Of a stretch of 64,000 nt of DNA, positions 47,226-57,587 are shown piece after piece. The stretch is from Sphingopyxis indica (lineage in GTDB: Bacteria; Pseudomonadota; Alphaproteobacteria; Sphingomonadales; Sphingomonadaceae), in contig NZ_FZPA01000004.1 in NCBI RefSeq assembly GCF_900188185.1, positions 124,001-188,000 on the forward strand, given 5' to 3'. The translations under genes were made by a program, and so were the position numbers. The notes under the pieces were generated by a model. That model saw only the letters and a program-made list of their open reading frames with translations, was not told where the DNA came from and searched no databases. How positions within the stretch are numbered: the first letter of the stretch is position 1; every line of letters starts with the position of its first letter.

Positions 47226-48623
47226 ATGGCTGACTATGATTATGACGTGCTGGTGATCGGTGCCGGTCCCGGCGGCTATGTCGCGGCGATCCGCGCGGCG
47301 CAGCTCGGGCTCAAGACCGCGTGCGCCGAAGGGCGCGAGACGCTGGGCGGCACCTGCCTCAACGTCGGCTGCATTCCGTCGAAGGCGATGCTCCACGCCT
47401 CCGAATATTATGACGCCGCCGCGAACGGCGCGATGGAGAAGATGGGGATCAAGGTGAAGCCCCAGCTCGATCTCGACACGATGCACGGCCAGCGCAAGGA
47501 CGCGGTCAAGGGCCTGACCGGCGGCATCGAGTTTCTGTTCAAGAAGAACAAGGTCGACTGGCTGAAGGGCTATGCCAAGTTCACTTCGGCCGACACGGTC
47601 GAAGTCGCGGGTAAGGCGGTCCGTGCGAAGAATATCATCATCGCCACCGGCTCGTCGGTGACCCCGCTTCCCGGCGTCGAGGTCGACAATGACAAGGGCG
47701 TGATCGTCGATTCGACCGGCGCGCTCGAACTCGCCAGAGTGCCGGGGCATATGGTCGTGATCGGCGGCGGGGTGATCGGGCTCGAGCTTGGCAGCGTGTG
47801 GCGCCGGCTGGGCGCCAAGGTCACCTGTGTCGAGTTCCTCGACCAGATCCTGCCGGGCATGGACGGCGACGTCCGCAAGGAAGCGAACAAGATCTTCAAA
47901 AAGCAGGGTATCGAGTTCAAGCTCAAGACCAAGGTGACCAAGGCCGAGGTGAAGGGCAGGAAGGCGGTGCTGACGCTCGAACCCGCCGCGGGCGGCGACG
48001 CGGAAATGCTCGAGGCCGATGTCGTGCTGGTGTCGATCGGGCGGCGGCCGAATACCGACGGCCTTGCGCTCGACAAGGCGGGTCTCGCGACCAACCAGCG
48101 CGGCCAGATCGAGGTCGACCATGATTTCCGCACTGCGGTCGACGGCATCTGGGCGATCGGCGACGTCGTGCCGGGGCCGATGCTCGCGCACAAGGCCGAG
48201 GACGAAGGCATCGCCTGCGCCGAGAATATCGCGGGGCTGACCGGAATCGTGAACCATGACGTCATCCCGTCGGTTGTCTATACCATGCCCGAAATCGCCG
48301 GTGTCGGCCTGACCGAGGAGGCGGCAAAGGAAAAGGGCGAGGTCAAGGTCGGCAAATTCCCGATGCTCGCGAACAGCCGCGCCAAGACCAACCACGAGCC
48401 CGACGGCTTCGTGAAGGTGATCGCCGATGCCAAGACCGACCGCGTGCTCGGCGTGTGGTGCATCGCGAGCGTCGCCGGCACGATGATCGCGCAGGCCGCG
48501 CAGGCGATGGAATTCGGCGCGACGAGCGAGGACATCGCCTATACCTGCCACGCGCATCCGACGCACAGCGAGGCGATCAAGGAAGCCGCGATGGCGGTCA
48601 CGGGCAAGCCGATCCACATCTGA
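47226..48623 (+). CDS. lpdA: dihydrolipoamide dehydrogenase (E3)
   Basis: A 465-residue FAD flavoprotein disulfide reductase that reoxidises lipoyl groups of the 2-oxo-acid dehydrogenases. FAD loop VIGAGPGGYVAAI; redox disulfide GGTCLNVGCIPSK; NAD loop VIGGGVIGLELGSVW; C-terminal His-Glu pair in HAHPTHSEAIKEA. Two adjacent ATGs; the second (47226) has the better distance from GGAG. Last gene of the run, before a strong terminator. Confidence 0.97.
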   Translation: MADYDYDVLVIGAGPGGYVAAIRAAQLGLKTACAEGRETLGGTCLNVGCIPSKAMLHASEYYDAAANGAMEKMGIKVKPQLDLDTMHGQRKDAVKGLTGGIEFLFKKNKVDWLKGYAKFTSADTVEVAGKAVRAKNIIIATGSSVTPLPGVEVDNDKGVIVDSTGALELARVPGHMVVIGGGVIGLELGSVWRRLGAKVTCVEFLDQILPGMDGDVRKEANKIFKKQGIEFKLKTKVTKAEVKGRKAVLTLEPAAGGDAEMLEADVVLVSIGRRPNTDGLALDKAGLATNQRGQIEVDHDFRTAVDGIWAIGDVVPGPMLAHKAEDEGIACAENIAGLTGIVNHDVIPSVVYTMPEIAGVGLTEEAAKEKGEVKVGKFPMLANSRAKTNHEPDGFVKVIADAKTDRVLGVWCIASVAGTMIAQAAQAMEFGATSEDIAYTCHAHPTHSEAIKEAAMAVTGKPIHI

Positions 48624-48650
48624 TCGGGGCGCCCCGGCGGGAACGATAGA

Positions 48651-48688
48651 AAAAGGGCGGCAAGGTCACTCCTGCCGCCCTTTTGTTT
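48651..48688. terminator. bidirectional intrinsic terminator
   Basis: AAAAGGGCGGCA (48651-48662), loop AGGTCACTCC, TGCCGCCCTTTT (48673-48684), then GTTTT. The perfect 12-bp stem with A-run and T-run serves both lpdA and the convergent Pro/Thr/Glu-repeat gene. Confidence 0.93.
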
Positions 48689-48710
48689 TCGGCAGGATGC
48701 CGAATGCAGA

Positions 48711-48962
48711 CTAGGCCTGCGGTTCGGAGTCCGGTTCCTCCGTCGGAGCGGGTGCCGGATCGTCGGTCGGCGCCGGTGCCGGCTCTTCGGTGGGCGCGGG
48801 AGCCGGCTCGGTGGTCGGATCGCTGGAGGGATCGGTCGTCGGTTCGGGGGCCGGAGCCGGCTCTTCGGTCGGTGCCGGGGGCTGGGTTTCCTGGGCAATC
48901 GCAGCCAGCGGCGAAACGACGAAGCTCGCCGCTATGACGGACATAATCGCAATCTTACGCAT
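48711..48962 (-). CDS. secreted Pro/Thr/Glu/Ala tandem-repeat protein
   Basis: An 83-residue product. Signal peptide MRKIAIMSVIAASFVVSPLA (AIA|Q), then only low complexity: units of the type TEEPAPAPT and TTDPSSDPTTEPAPAP, ending TEEPDSEPQA. Acidic, proline-rich, no Cys. ACAGGAGATATC precedes the ATG. It may be a spacer-like periplasmic or wall-associated peptide. The DNA repeats are GC-rich 'GGTGCCGGCTCTTCGGT'-type units prone to slippage. Confidence 0.75.
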   Translation of the reverse strand: MRKIAIMSVIAASFVVSPLAAIAQETQPPAPTEEPAPAPEPTTDPSSDPTTEPAPAPTEEPAPAPTDDPAPAPTEEPDSEPQA

Positions 48963-49172
48963 GATATCTCCTGTGAGTTGAGCGATGAGGTCGGAACCGG
49001 ACCGCCTCGATCGCGCCGGGCTTGCCTTTTTCCGCAAACCGTGGGCCGCAACGTGCCCGCCTCCGCCATGGTTCCGGCCCGCCGCCGGCTCCGCGTTCAT
49101 TGTGGGACGGATGCCTCGATTCGTGCGGCGGGTCGTTCGTATCGGACCGAACGGCCTCGGCCCAACCGACGG

Positions 49173-49634
49173 TCAGCGCTGCATCAACGCGCGCCAGCGC
49201 ATCCGGGCCGCATCGCTCCACACGCCTTCGGCCGACGGATAGAATTCGGCGAAGACCGGCACGTCGTCGGGGAGGATCACCCACGGCTGCTTGCTGCTCG
49301 TGAAAATATGGACGTCGGGCGGGAAGGGCGCCGGATCGTCGAGCGTTCCGACGCGGACGAAGGACGAGCGCCGTCCCGACGTCGCATAATGACTCCACAG
49401 GGCGACGCGGCAGATCGGACAGCGCGCGATTTCCTGTCCCTTGCCGCTTTCCGAAGGGGTCGGAACATAATCGGGCGTCCCTTCGACCTCCAGCCGGTCG
49501 CTTTCGATCACCGCGTTGACAACAAAGGCGCTGCCGGTCTCGCGCTGGCACCAACGGCAATGGCAGCAGTGAACGATCATCGGCGCGTCGGTCATCCGGT
49601 AGCGGACCGCGCCGCAGCTGCATCCGCCTTCCAT
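49173..49634 (-). CDS. GFA-family zinc-binding protein
   Basis: A 153-residue protein of the glutathione-dependent formaldehyde-activating (GFA/CENP-V) fold. Zinc cysteines are in GGCSCGAVRY, HCCHCRWCQRETGSAF and ARCPICRVALW. Family members bind glutathione adducts or have unassigned roles. The gap 48963-49172 upstream of the repeat-protein gene contains no further gene. Divergent from the TRIC-like gene. Confidence 0.9.
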   Translation of the reverse strand: MEGGCSCGAVRYRMTDAPMIVHCCHCRWCQRETGSAFVVNAVIESDRLEVEGTPDYVPTPSESGKGQEIARCPICRVALWSHYATSGRRSSFVRVGTLDDPAPFPPDVHIFTSSKQPWVILPDDVPVFAEFYPSAEGVWSDAARMRWRALMQR

Positions 49635-49687
49635 CGCCCGCTCCTCTCCGTTGTGCGCCGACGCGTGCGATGATAGCGCCGCAGGCG

Positions 49688-50314
49688 ATGGATGCGCAAA
49701 CCCTCGTTCGCCTGCTCGACCTTGCCGGCATCGGCGTCTTCGCGCTGACCGGCGCGTTGATGGCGGTGCGCCTCCGCCAGACCTTCGTCACCGCGGGCTT
49801 CTTTGCGCTCGTCACCGGGGTCGGCGGCGGCAGCGTTCGCGACCTGCTCATCGGCGCACCGGTGTTCTGGGTGCAGGACGGCGCGGTCGCCGCGGTGTGC
49901 ATCGCGATCGCGCTGATCGTCTGGGTGACCCCCGAGCGCTGGTGGCGGGGGGATTTGCTCGAATGGGCCGACGCGGTGGGGCTCGCGGCCTATAGCGTGT
50001 TCGGCACCTGGAAGGCGATCAGCTGGGGGGTGCCGGTCGTGCCGGCGCTGTTGATGGGGATCATCACCGGCTGTGTCGGCGGCATCATCCGCGACGTGCT
50101 CGCGAGCGTGCCGTCGATCCTGTTGCGCCCCGAAATCTATGTGACCGCGGCGGCGCTCGCTTCGGGTCTTTATCTGCTCTTGTTGTGGGCCGGCGCGAGT
50201 ACCGTCGCCGCCGCCGCCTCCGGCGCCCTCGCCGGCTTCGCGCTGCGCGGCGCGGCAATCCGCTGGTCGCTCGCGCTCCCCGTCTATCGCGCGGGCGAGG
50301 ATAAAGAGTTTTAA
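49688..50314 (+). CDS. TRIC/UPF0126-family membrane protein
   Basis: A 208-residue protein with two repeated three-helix units plus one helix. The family glycines and Asp are in LTGVGGGSVRDLLIG and GIITGCVGGIIRDVLAS, the GG-x3-RD pattern of trimeric intracellular cation channels. Probably conducts monovalent cations in the inner membrane. ATG 49688 (MDAQTLV) preferred; ATG 49670 in frame is possible. Divergent from the GFA gene with about 50 bases between. Confidence 0.87.
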   Translation: MDAQTLVRLLDLAGIGVFALTGALMAVRLRQTFVTAGFFALVTGVGGGSVRDLLIGAPVFWVQDGAVAAVCIAIALIVWVTPERWWRGDLLEWADAVGLAAYSVFGTWKAISWGVPVVPALLMGIITGCVGGIIRDVLASVPSILLRPEIYVTAAALASGLYLLLLWAGASTVAAAASGALAGFALRGAAIRWSLALPVYRAGEDKEF

Positions 50315-50410
50315 ATTGTCATATTTTTCGTTAAGCAGGAACCTAATGATACCGGGATGACGCCCCGGTGAAAGAAACTGATCGAGGGTCGCAACCATCC
50401 TCCCGGGTTC

Positions 50411-50650
50411 ATGAATTTCCTTTTGCTTTCCTTCGGCGCCGGCGTGGAGGCACCCCCCTGCACCGGATCATGCTCGAATGACGGGTTCGCGGTGTCCGCG
50501 CTGGTCCTGCTGTCGGCGCTGACGCTCCTCTGGTTCGCCGGACGCGCATTGATGCCACATTGGCGCAGCCTTGCGGCGAGGATCCTTCGGTCGCGGACGT
50601 CGAGCATCCGGATGCGGTCCGAAAGGCTCTGGATCGACGCACTCTTTTGA
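50411..50650 (+). CDS. possible small membrane protein (doubtful)
   Basis: A 79-residue frame with one hydrophobic segment (VSALVLLSALTLLWFAGRAL, about 29-48) and a basic tail. No convincing Shine-Dalgarno and no family. The composition is a little less GC-rich than real genes nearby. It could be spurious. Confidence 0.3.
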   Translation: MNFLLLSFGAGVEAPPCTGSCSNDGFAVSALVLLSALTLLWFAGRALMPHWRSLAARILRSRTSSIRMRSERLWIDALF

Positions 50651-50656
50651 AAGAAG

Positions 50657-50740
50657 CCACGCCAACGCGGGGACCCATCTTCTGACGATCAACCCCGGGG
50701 CCGTCCGAAGATGGGCTCCCGCCATCGCGGGAGCGCACGG
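50657..50740. repeat. dispersed repeat, family B copy 5
   Basis: GCCACGCCAACGCGGGGACC ... GGGCTCCCGCCATCGCGGGA, with ATCTTC/GAAGAT pairing inside. The same organisation as B1 to B3. It lies just beyond the leftward sppA stop and may help end that transcript. Confidence 0.8.
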
Positions 50741-50766
50741 TTCATTCAATCAAACCTGACCCCGCG

Positions 50767-52746
50767 CTAGTTGAGCAGCAGCGCGATGCTGGCAAGCCAG
50801 CCCTTCGTCCCGGCCGCCCGGCGCGGCAGTGCTGGCTGATAGGCGCGGCAGTCGAGGCACGCGGCCTGCACCGACCCCGCATCGGTCAGCAGCGACAGAT
50901 CCTGCACCAGCCGCCGCTCGGTCAGCTGGCGGTTCAGCGCCGCGAGACCGAACCAGCCGCGCGGCGCGCGCGCCGTCTGGTCCTTGTCGGGACCGAACAG
51001 CTCGGCCAGCATCTTCGAAAATTCGCTCGGCTCGTCCTCGAAATATTCGGCGTGATAGTCGCCGTCGATCTTCGCGAGCTTCGCCGCCGCCGCCATCGCG
51101 TCGGGCAGCCCGCCGAACTGATCGACGAGGCCGATCTGGCGCGCGGTGCCGCCCGCCCACACGCGCCCTTCGGCGATCGTGCGGACCTTTTCGATCGGCT
51201 GCTTGCGGCTCTTGGCGACGAGGCCGGTGAAGCGCGCGTAGATATCTTCGACGCTCGCCTGCGCGAGCTGGTTGAACGTCTCGTTCACCCCGCCGAGCAG
51301 GTCGGGCTGGCCCGACAGCGGCGTCGTCGCGATGCCGTCGGCGTTGACGCCGATCTTGGCGAGCGCCTTGTCGAAGCTCGGCAAAATGCCGAACACGCCG
51401 ATCGAACCGGTGATCGTGTCGGGCTCGGCAAAGATGCGGTCGGCGGGGGTGGAGACCCAATAGCCGCCCGACGCGGCGACATTCGCCATCGACACGACGA
51501 TCGGTTTCTTCTTCGCCTTCGCGGCGAGCAGCGCCTGGCGGATCTGTTCGGATGCCATCACCGAACCGCCGGGGGAGTCGACGCGCAGCACGATCGCTTT
51601 CACAGCGTCGTCGCTCGCCGCGTCGAGGATATGGTTCGCGATCGTCTCGCCGCCCGCCGTGCCGTTCGACGCCTCGCCATCGACGATCTCGCCGACGACG
51701 GGGACGACGCCGATCGTGCTGCCCTTCTCTTCGGGCGGGTTGGCCGCAACCCAGGTGTCGAGCGGGATCGCGTTATAGTCCCACGGCCGGCTGTCGTCGG
51801 ACACGCCGCTGATTTCGGCGACGCGCTCGTCGAACGCCATGTGGCTGCCGAGCTTGTCGACGAGCCCGGCATCGAGCGAGGCTTTCGACAGGTCGTTGCC
51901 TGCCGCCTTCACCAGCCCGGGCGTGTCGGCGATGAAGGCGTCGAGCTTTGCCTTGGACCGCGCCTTCTTCACCTCGCCCAGCCAATCGTCCCACAACACG
52001 CCCGCATAGGCCAGGTTGGCTTCGCGCGCCTCGGGCGACTGGTCGCTGCGCAGAAAGGGTTCGACCGCGCTCTTGAAGGTGCCGACGCGATAGATGTGCG
52101 CCGTGATGCCGAGCCGGTCCATCAGCCCCTTGTAATAGAGCCGCGACCCGCCCGGCCCGGCGATCGCGACGCCGCCGATCGGGTCCGACCAGATTTCGCT
52201 CGCGTGCGCGGCGAGCTGATAGCTGTCGGTCGTGTAGGCGGTGGCAAAGGCCAGCACCGGCTTCTTCTTCGCGCGCACCTTGTCGATCGCGGCACCGATC
52301 TCGGACAGCGACACCTGCCCGCCGCCAAGGAAGCGATCGAGGTCGAGCACCACCGCGCTCACCCGGTCGTCGTCGGCCGCGGTCTCGATCGCATGAACGA
52401 CGTCGCGGACGCGAAATTCGCGCAGCTGTTGCCCGCCCGACAGCGCGGCGAGCGGATCGACCTCGGCGGGCTGCTCGGTGACGACCCCGTCGAGTTCGAG
52501 CACGAGCGCGCCCTTGCTTACCGGCAGCGCGGCATTGGGGCGCCCGGTGAGCAGGCCGAACAGGACGACGAAAAACAGCAGCAGAAAGATCAGCGCGAGC
52601 CCATCCTTGATCGCGACGAGCAGGTTCCAGACCTTGCGCGGAAAGCTGGTCGCAGGGCGCGGCGCGGGGGCGCCCGGCGGCGCGGCGCGCACGGGGATGG
52701 CCCAGGGACCCTGGCTGTTCGGCGGCGTAGAGGTGGTGTCGGTCAT
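50767..52746 (-). CDS. sppA: signal peptide peptidase SppA, 67K type
   Basis: A 659-residue inner-membrane serine protease of two tandem S49 domains. One membrane helix (about 47-68) follows a Pro/Ala-rich cytoplasmic N-terminus. The catalytic Lys is K225 in GTFKSAVEP of the first domain and the nucleophile Ser is S426 in MANVAASGGYW of the second, 201 residues apart, as in E. coli SppA. Cleaves remnant signal peptides. ATG 52744-52746 (MTDTTS). Confidence 0.94.
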   Translation of the reverse strand: MTDTTSTPPNSQGPWAIPVRAAPPGAPAPRPATSFPRKVWNLLVAIKDGLALIFLLLFFVVLFGLLTGRPNAALPVSKGALVLELDGVVTEQPAEVDPLAALSGGQQLREFRVRDVVHAIETAADDDRVSAVVLDLDRFLGGGQVSLSEIGAAIDKVRAKKKPVLAFATAYTTDSYQLAAHASEIWSDPIGGVAIAGPGGSRLYYKGLMDRLGITAHIYRVGTFKSAVEPFLRSDQSPEAREANLAYAGVLWDDWLGEVKKARSKAKLDAFIADTPGLVKAAGNDLSKASLDAGLVDKLGSHMAFDERVAEISGVSDDSRPWDYNAIPLDTWVAANPPEEKGSTIGVVPVVGEIVDGEASNGTAGGETIANHILDAASDDAVKAIVLRVDSPGGSVMASEQIRQALLAAKAKKKPIVVSMANVAASGGYWVSTPADRIFAEPDTITGSIGVFGILPSFDKALAKIGVNADGIATTPLSGQPDLLGGVNETFNQLAQASVEDIYARFTGLVAKSRKQPIEKVRTIAEGRVWAGGTARQIGLVDQFGGLPDAMAAAAKLAKIDGDYHAEYFEDEPSEFSKMLAELFGPDKDQTARAPRGWFGLAALNRQLTERRLVQDLSLLTDAGSVQAACLDCRAYQPALPRRAAGTKGWLASIALLLN

Positions 52747-52816
52747 GTCTGCAGAAGTAATCGCGGCATCCACCCTTGGCAATGCACGCTTCGACGGACG
52801 ACGTTTGGGGCCGGAT

Positions 52817-53734
52817 CTAGAGCCAGCCCTCGCGTCGATACCAGCGAACGGTTTCGGCGAGCGCGTCGTCGGTCGCGATTTCGGGTTGCCACAGATCGGA
52901 CGGCGGACAGGCGCCATCGGCGACCACCCAGTCGGGATGCGCGATATAGCGCGCGCGGTCGGGGGTCAGCTTGGCGCGGCCGCGGCGCAGCAGCGGGTCG
53001 AGCCGCCCGCCGGCTTTGAGCAGCGATGCCGGAATGGCGAGCGTCGAGACGCGGCTGCGCCCGACCGCGCGGCCGATCGCGCGCGCGAAGGCGCGGTGGG
53101 TCCAGCCGCCCGGCTCGCCGTCGTCGGGTTCATAGACCTGCGCGATGCTCGCCTCGCGATCGGCGGCGAGTGCGACGAGCAGCCGCGCGAGCTCGTCGAC
53201 ATAGATCGCCGACATGCGCCCGGCGGGGGGAAGCAAGGCGATGCCGCGCCGCGCCATGCGAAACAGGTCGAGCATCTCGGTGTCGCCGGGTCCGAAGACC
53301 GCGGGCGGGCGCACGATCGTCCAGTCGAGCCCGCTTTCGCACACGATCGTTTCGGCGCGCGCCTTCGACCAGCTATAGTTCGACAGTTCGGCCTCGCGCG
53401 CGGCGAGCGAGGAGACATGGACGAAGCGCGCGACCCCCGCCGCGCGCGCGGCGTCGACGACATGGCGCGTCGCGGTCGCATTGCCCGCCTCGAAATCGGC
53501 GCGCGTCGGGACGTTGACGACCCCCGCGATATGCATCACCGCGTCGCTGCCCTGCGTCATCGCGGCGAGCGCGTCGGGCCGGTCGAGCGCGCCCGCGATC
53601 CAGGTCACGCCTTCGCGCTCGGGCTGGGGGCGGCGGGTGAGCGCGCGGACGTGCCAGCCCGCCGCGACCGCCCGCGCCAGCGTTGCCCGGCCGACGAAGC
53701 CGGTCGCGCCGGTCATCGCGAGGGTGGGGGTCAT
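52817..53734 (-). CDS. NAD(P)-dependent epimerase/dehydratase (extended SDR)
   Basis: A 305-residue Rossmann protein. Cofactor loop GATGFVGRATLA (about 8-19) and the catalytic YxxxK in YSWSKARAE. AGVVNVPTRADFEAGN and the later WTIVRPPAVFGPGDTEML fit extended SDRs acting on sugar-nucleotide or steroid-like substrates; no specific substrate can be named. Single gene; A5 repeat lies directly upstream. Confidence 0.85.
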   Translation of the reverse strand: MTPTLAMTGATGFVGRATLARAVAAGWHVRALTRRPQPEREGVTWIAGALDRPDALAAMTQGSDAVMHIAGVVNVPTRADFEAGNATATRHVVDAARAAGVARFVHVSSLAAREAELSNYSWSKARAETIVCESGLDWTIVRPPAVFGPGDTEMLDLFRMARRGIALLPPAGRMSAIYVDELARLLVALAADREASIAQVYEPDDGEPGGWTHRAFARAIGRAVGRSRVSTLAIPASLLKAGGRLDPLLRRGRAKLTPDRARYIAHPDWVVADGACPPSDLWQPEIATDDALAETVRWYRREGWL

Positions 53735-53738
53735 CTTC

Positions 53739-53913
53739 CCCCCTCCCGCTTGCGGGAGGGGCAGCGAGACTTGCGAACTTGTTCGCTAATCGCAGCGGGG
53801 TGGGCCGTTGCAACGTCGCTGCCCACCCCCAACCCCTCCCGCAAGCGGGAGGGGGGAGGCATCGCCCTGTGCCTATGCGATTGCCCGCCCCCCTGAAGGG
53901 AAGGGGCTTCAAA
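53739..53913. repeat. family A repeat copy 5 (divergent)
   Basis: CCCCTCCCGC-TT-GCGGGAGGGG (53740-53761) and CCCCTCCCGC-AA-GCGGGAGGGG (53834-53855) flank about 70 bases with GCAGCGAGACTTGCGAACTT and CGCAGCGGGGTGGG, which are family A words. A third shorter hairpin CCCCCTGAAGGGAAGGGG ends near 53907. The palindrome sequence differs from the other copies while keeping the fold, showing compensating change. Confidence 0.85.
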
Positions 53914-53927
53914 AGATCGGCTGGCCT

Positions 53928-55034
53928 TCACAGCAGCACCAGATGATCGCGGTGGACCATTGCGCTGCGCGGGGCATAGCCGAGCGCGGCGGCTTGCGCC
54001 TCGCGCCCGAGGCCCAGGATCGCGGCGGCGTCGGCGGCGGGATATTCGGACAGGCCGCGCGCGACGGTGCGGCCGTCGGGGCCGGCGATGTCGAGGATGT
54101 CGCCGCGCGCGAACTCGCCGCTCGCGCTTGTGATCCCCGCGGCGAGCAGGCTCGCGCCGCCCTGCAGCGCCTTGACCGCGCCCGCGTCGATGACGAGCCG
54201 GCCCCTGGCGGTGAGCCCGCCGGCGAGCCACGCCTTGCGCGCGCTCGCGCCCTTTTCGGCGACGAAGATCGTGTGCCGCGCCGCGGTCGACAGCGGCCGC
54301 TCGATGCGGCCCGAGGTGATGGCCAGATGCGCGCCGGCCGCGCCGGCGATGCGCGCTGCGGCGATCTTCGATACCATGCCGCCCGATCCCATGCCCGACG
54401 CCGATCCCGCATCGGCCATCGCCTCGATCTCGGCGTCGATGCGCTCGACGCGCGCGATATGCTGCGCGCCCGCCAGCGCCGGGTTGCGGTCGTAAAGCCC
54501 GTCGATGTCGGACAGCAGCACGACGCCCTGCGCCCCCGCCGCCTGCGCGATGCGCGCGGCGAGCCGGTCGTTGTCGCCGAAACGGATTTCCTCGGTCGCG
54601 ACGCTGTCATTCTCGTTGATCACCGGCACCACGCCAAGGCCGAGCAGCCGGCCCAGCGTCGCGGCGGCGTTGAGGTAGCGGCGGCGATGCTCGAGGTCGT
54701 CCAGCGTCACGAGCATCTGCGCCGCGGTCAGCCCCTCGGCGCCGAGCACCTCGGCCCACACCTGGCTCAGCGCGATCTGCCCGGTCGCCGCGGCCGCCTG
54801 CGCGTCCTCGAGGCTCGCGCGGCCGCCCTTCGGCAGTCCGAGCCGCCGCGCGCCGAGCGCGATCGCGCCCGACGATACCACCGCGACCTGCTGCCCCGCA
54901 CGGGCGCGTTCGGCGATGTCGGCGGCGATCCCTGCCAGCCAGTCGCGCCGCACCGCGCCGCCTTCGTCGACGAGCAGCGCCGACCCGATCTTGACGATCA
55001 GCCGCGGGCAGGAGGCGGGGGCGAAAAGGCTCAT
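53928..55034 (-). CDS. proB: glutamate 5-kinase
   Basis: A 368-residue enzyme, first step of proline synthesis. Amino-acid-kinase domain (about 10-260): LIVKIGSALLVDEGG, VAVVSSGAIALGARRL, VPVINENDSVATEEIRFGDNDRLAARIA, VLLSDIDGLYDRNP, GSGGMVSKIAAARIA. A C-terminal PUA domain (about 278-365). ATG 55032-55034. It is usually found beside obgE; here a methyltransferase gene on the other strand stands between them. Confidence 0.96.
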   Translation of the reverse strand: MSLFAPASCPRLIVKIGSALLVDEGGAVRRDWLAGIAADIAERARAGQQVAVVSSGAIALGARRLGLPKGGRASLEDAQAAAATGQIALSQVWAEVLGAEGLTAAQMLVTLDDLEHRRRYLNAAATLGRLLGLGVVPVINENDSVATEEIRFGDNDRLAARIAQAAGAQGVVLLSDIDGLYDRNPALAGAQHIARVERIDAEIEAMADAGSASGMGSGGMVSKIAAARIAGAAGAHLAITSGRIERPLSTAARHTIFVAEKGASARKAWLAGGLTARGRLVIDAGAVKALQGGASLLAAGITSASGEFARGDILDIAGPDGRTVARGLSEYPAADAAAILGLGREAQAAALGYAPRSAMVHRDHLVLL

Positions 55035-55166
55035 GCCTGCGCCGATAGCGCGGCATCGGGGGAGTGCCAATGCGAATGTCTGCACTGGTGGCCGGGATAT
55101 GCTATGCTGTCGCTCTCATCGAGCCCTTCTGGAGAGTCGCGCTACCCCATTTGGAGGAGCGGAACG

Positions 55167-56228
55167 ATGACGACCGAACTGAACGAAGAAAAGCTGCACG
55201 CCTTCGTCGGCAAGATGCTCGGCGACGTCGGCGGCGGGATGAGCGTGCCCACGGTGCGGCTGGGCTTCCGGCTCGGGCTGTTCGAGGCGCTCGCCGGAGG
55301 ACCGGCGACGGCGCGCGAGCTCGCGGCGCGCGCGGGTGGGCTGCACGAACGCTATGTCCGCGAATGGGCGCTCGCGCAGGCGGCGAACGGCTATATCGAC
55401 TATGATGCGGACGCCGATCGTTTCAGCATCTCGCCCGAACAGGCGATGGTGTTCGTGAACCCCGACAGCCCCGTCTATCTGGCCGGCGCGTTCGAGATCA
55501 TCGCGGCGATGATCGAGGCCGAGGCGAAGGTCGAGGAATGTTTCCGGCACGGCTCGGGCGTGCGCTGGGGCGATCATGCCGGCTGCCTGTTCTGCGCGAC
55601 CGGCGCCTTTTTCCGCCCCGGCTATGTCAACAATATCGTCCAGGCGTGGATCCCGTCGCTGGGCGGCGTCGAGGCGAAGCTCAAAAAAGGCGCGCGCGTT
55701 GCCGACGTCGGCTGCGGCGTCGGCTTTTCGACCCTGCTGATGGCCGATGCCTATCCCGAAAGCGAATTCGTCGGCTTCGATTTCCACGAACCGTCGATCG
55801 AGGAGGCGCGGCGCCACGCCGAAGGCCATGGCTATGGCGACCGCGTGCGCTTCGAGGTCGCGACCGCGAAGGAGATCGCCGAGGACGGCTTCGACCTGAT
55901 CACCATGTACGACTGCCTGCACGACATGGGCGACCCGCGCGGCTGCGCCCGGCATATGCGGCAGATATTGGCGCCCGAGGGAAGCTGGATGATCGTCGAG
56001 CCGATCGCGGGCGACAATCCGGAGGAAAATATGAACCCGGTCGGCCGCCTCTATTACAATGCCTCGACGATGATCTGCGTCCCCACCTCGCTCGATCAGG
56101 AAGTGGGCGAGGGGCTCGGCGCGCAGGCGGGCGAGGCACGGCTGTCGCAGATCGTGCGCGAAGGCGGCTTCCGCAATGTACGCCGCGCGACCGAAGGGCC
56201 GTTCAACATGGTGCTCGAGGCGCGCTGA
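55167..56228 (+). CDS. class I SAM-dependent methyltransferase with winged-helix N-terminus
   Basis: A 353-residue protein. Residues about 5-90 form a winged helix (GLFEALAGGPATARELAARA). The SAM-binding motif I is VADVGCGVGFSTLLM (about 180-194); GFDFHEPSIEEARRHAEGHG and ITMYDCLHDMGDPRGCARHM are the following motifs. Organisation resembles O- or small-molecule methyltransferases. GGAGGAGCGGAACG precedes the ATG. It is a single rightward gene inserted between the leftward obgE and proB. Confidence 0.85.
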   Translation: MTTELNEEKLHAFVGKMLGDVGGGMSVPTVRLGFRLGLFEALAGGPATARELAARAGGLHERYVREWALAQAANGYIDYDADADRFSISPEQAMVFVNPDSPVYLAGAFEIIAAMIEAEAKVEECFRHGSGVRWGDHAGCLFCATGAFFRPGYVNNIVQAWIPSLGGVEAKLKKGARVADVGCGVGFSTLLMADAYPESEFVGFDFHEPSIEEARRHAEGHGYGDRVRFEVATAKEIAEDGFDLITMYDCLHDMGDPRGCARHMRQILAPEGSWMIVEPIAGDNPEENMNPVGRLYYNASTMICVPTSLDQEVGEGLGAQAGEARLSQIVREGGFRNVRRATEGPFNMVLEAR

Positions 56229-56250
56229 GCCGAAGCAAACTCCACCGTCT

Positions 56251-56395
56251 CCCCGAGCGAAGACGAGGGGCTCGTTCGAGCGGAGCGAGAACCGCAGCGT
56301 CGCAGCCTCGACTTCGCTCGGCCGAGCCCCTCGTCTTCGGCCAATGGCCGAAGTTTATCCTGAGCGCCCGCCAGGGCAGTCGAAGGGCTCGGGGA
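56251..56395. repeat. dispersed repeat, family C copy 3
   Basis: CCCCGAGCGAAGACGAGGGG at the start and AGTCGAAGGGCTCGGGG at the end, with TTCGAGCGGAGCGAGAA and TTCGGCCAATGGCCGAA palindromes inside. It lies in the convergent gap between the methyltransferase and obgE and occupies nearly all of it. Confidence 0.87.
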
Positions 56396-56425
56396 GACGG
56401 AATCCTCTGGATTTTCTGCATTCGC

Positions 56426-57484
<1,059 letters not shown>

Positions 57485-57587
57485 TTAGGGGGAAGGCGGG
57501 GATTTGGCTAGGTGGCGCCGGATTTCGCAGGCAGCGGGATCAAGCGTCGGTATGGGGATTTTTGAGGTAGGGGGAGCGGCCATATCC

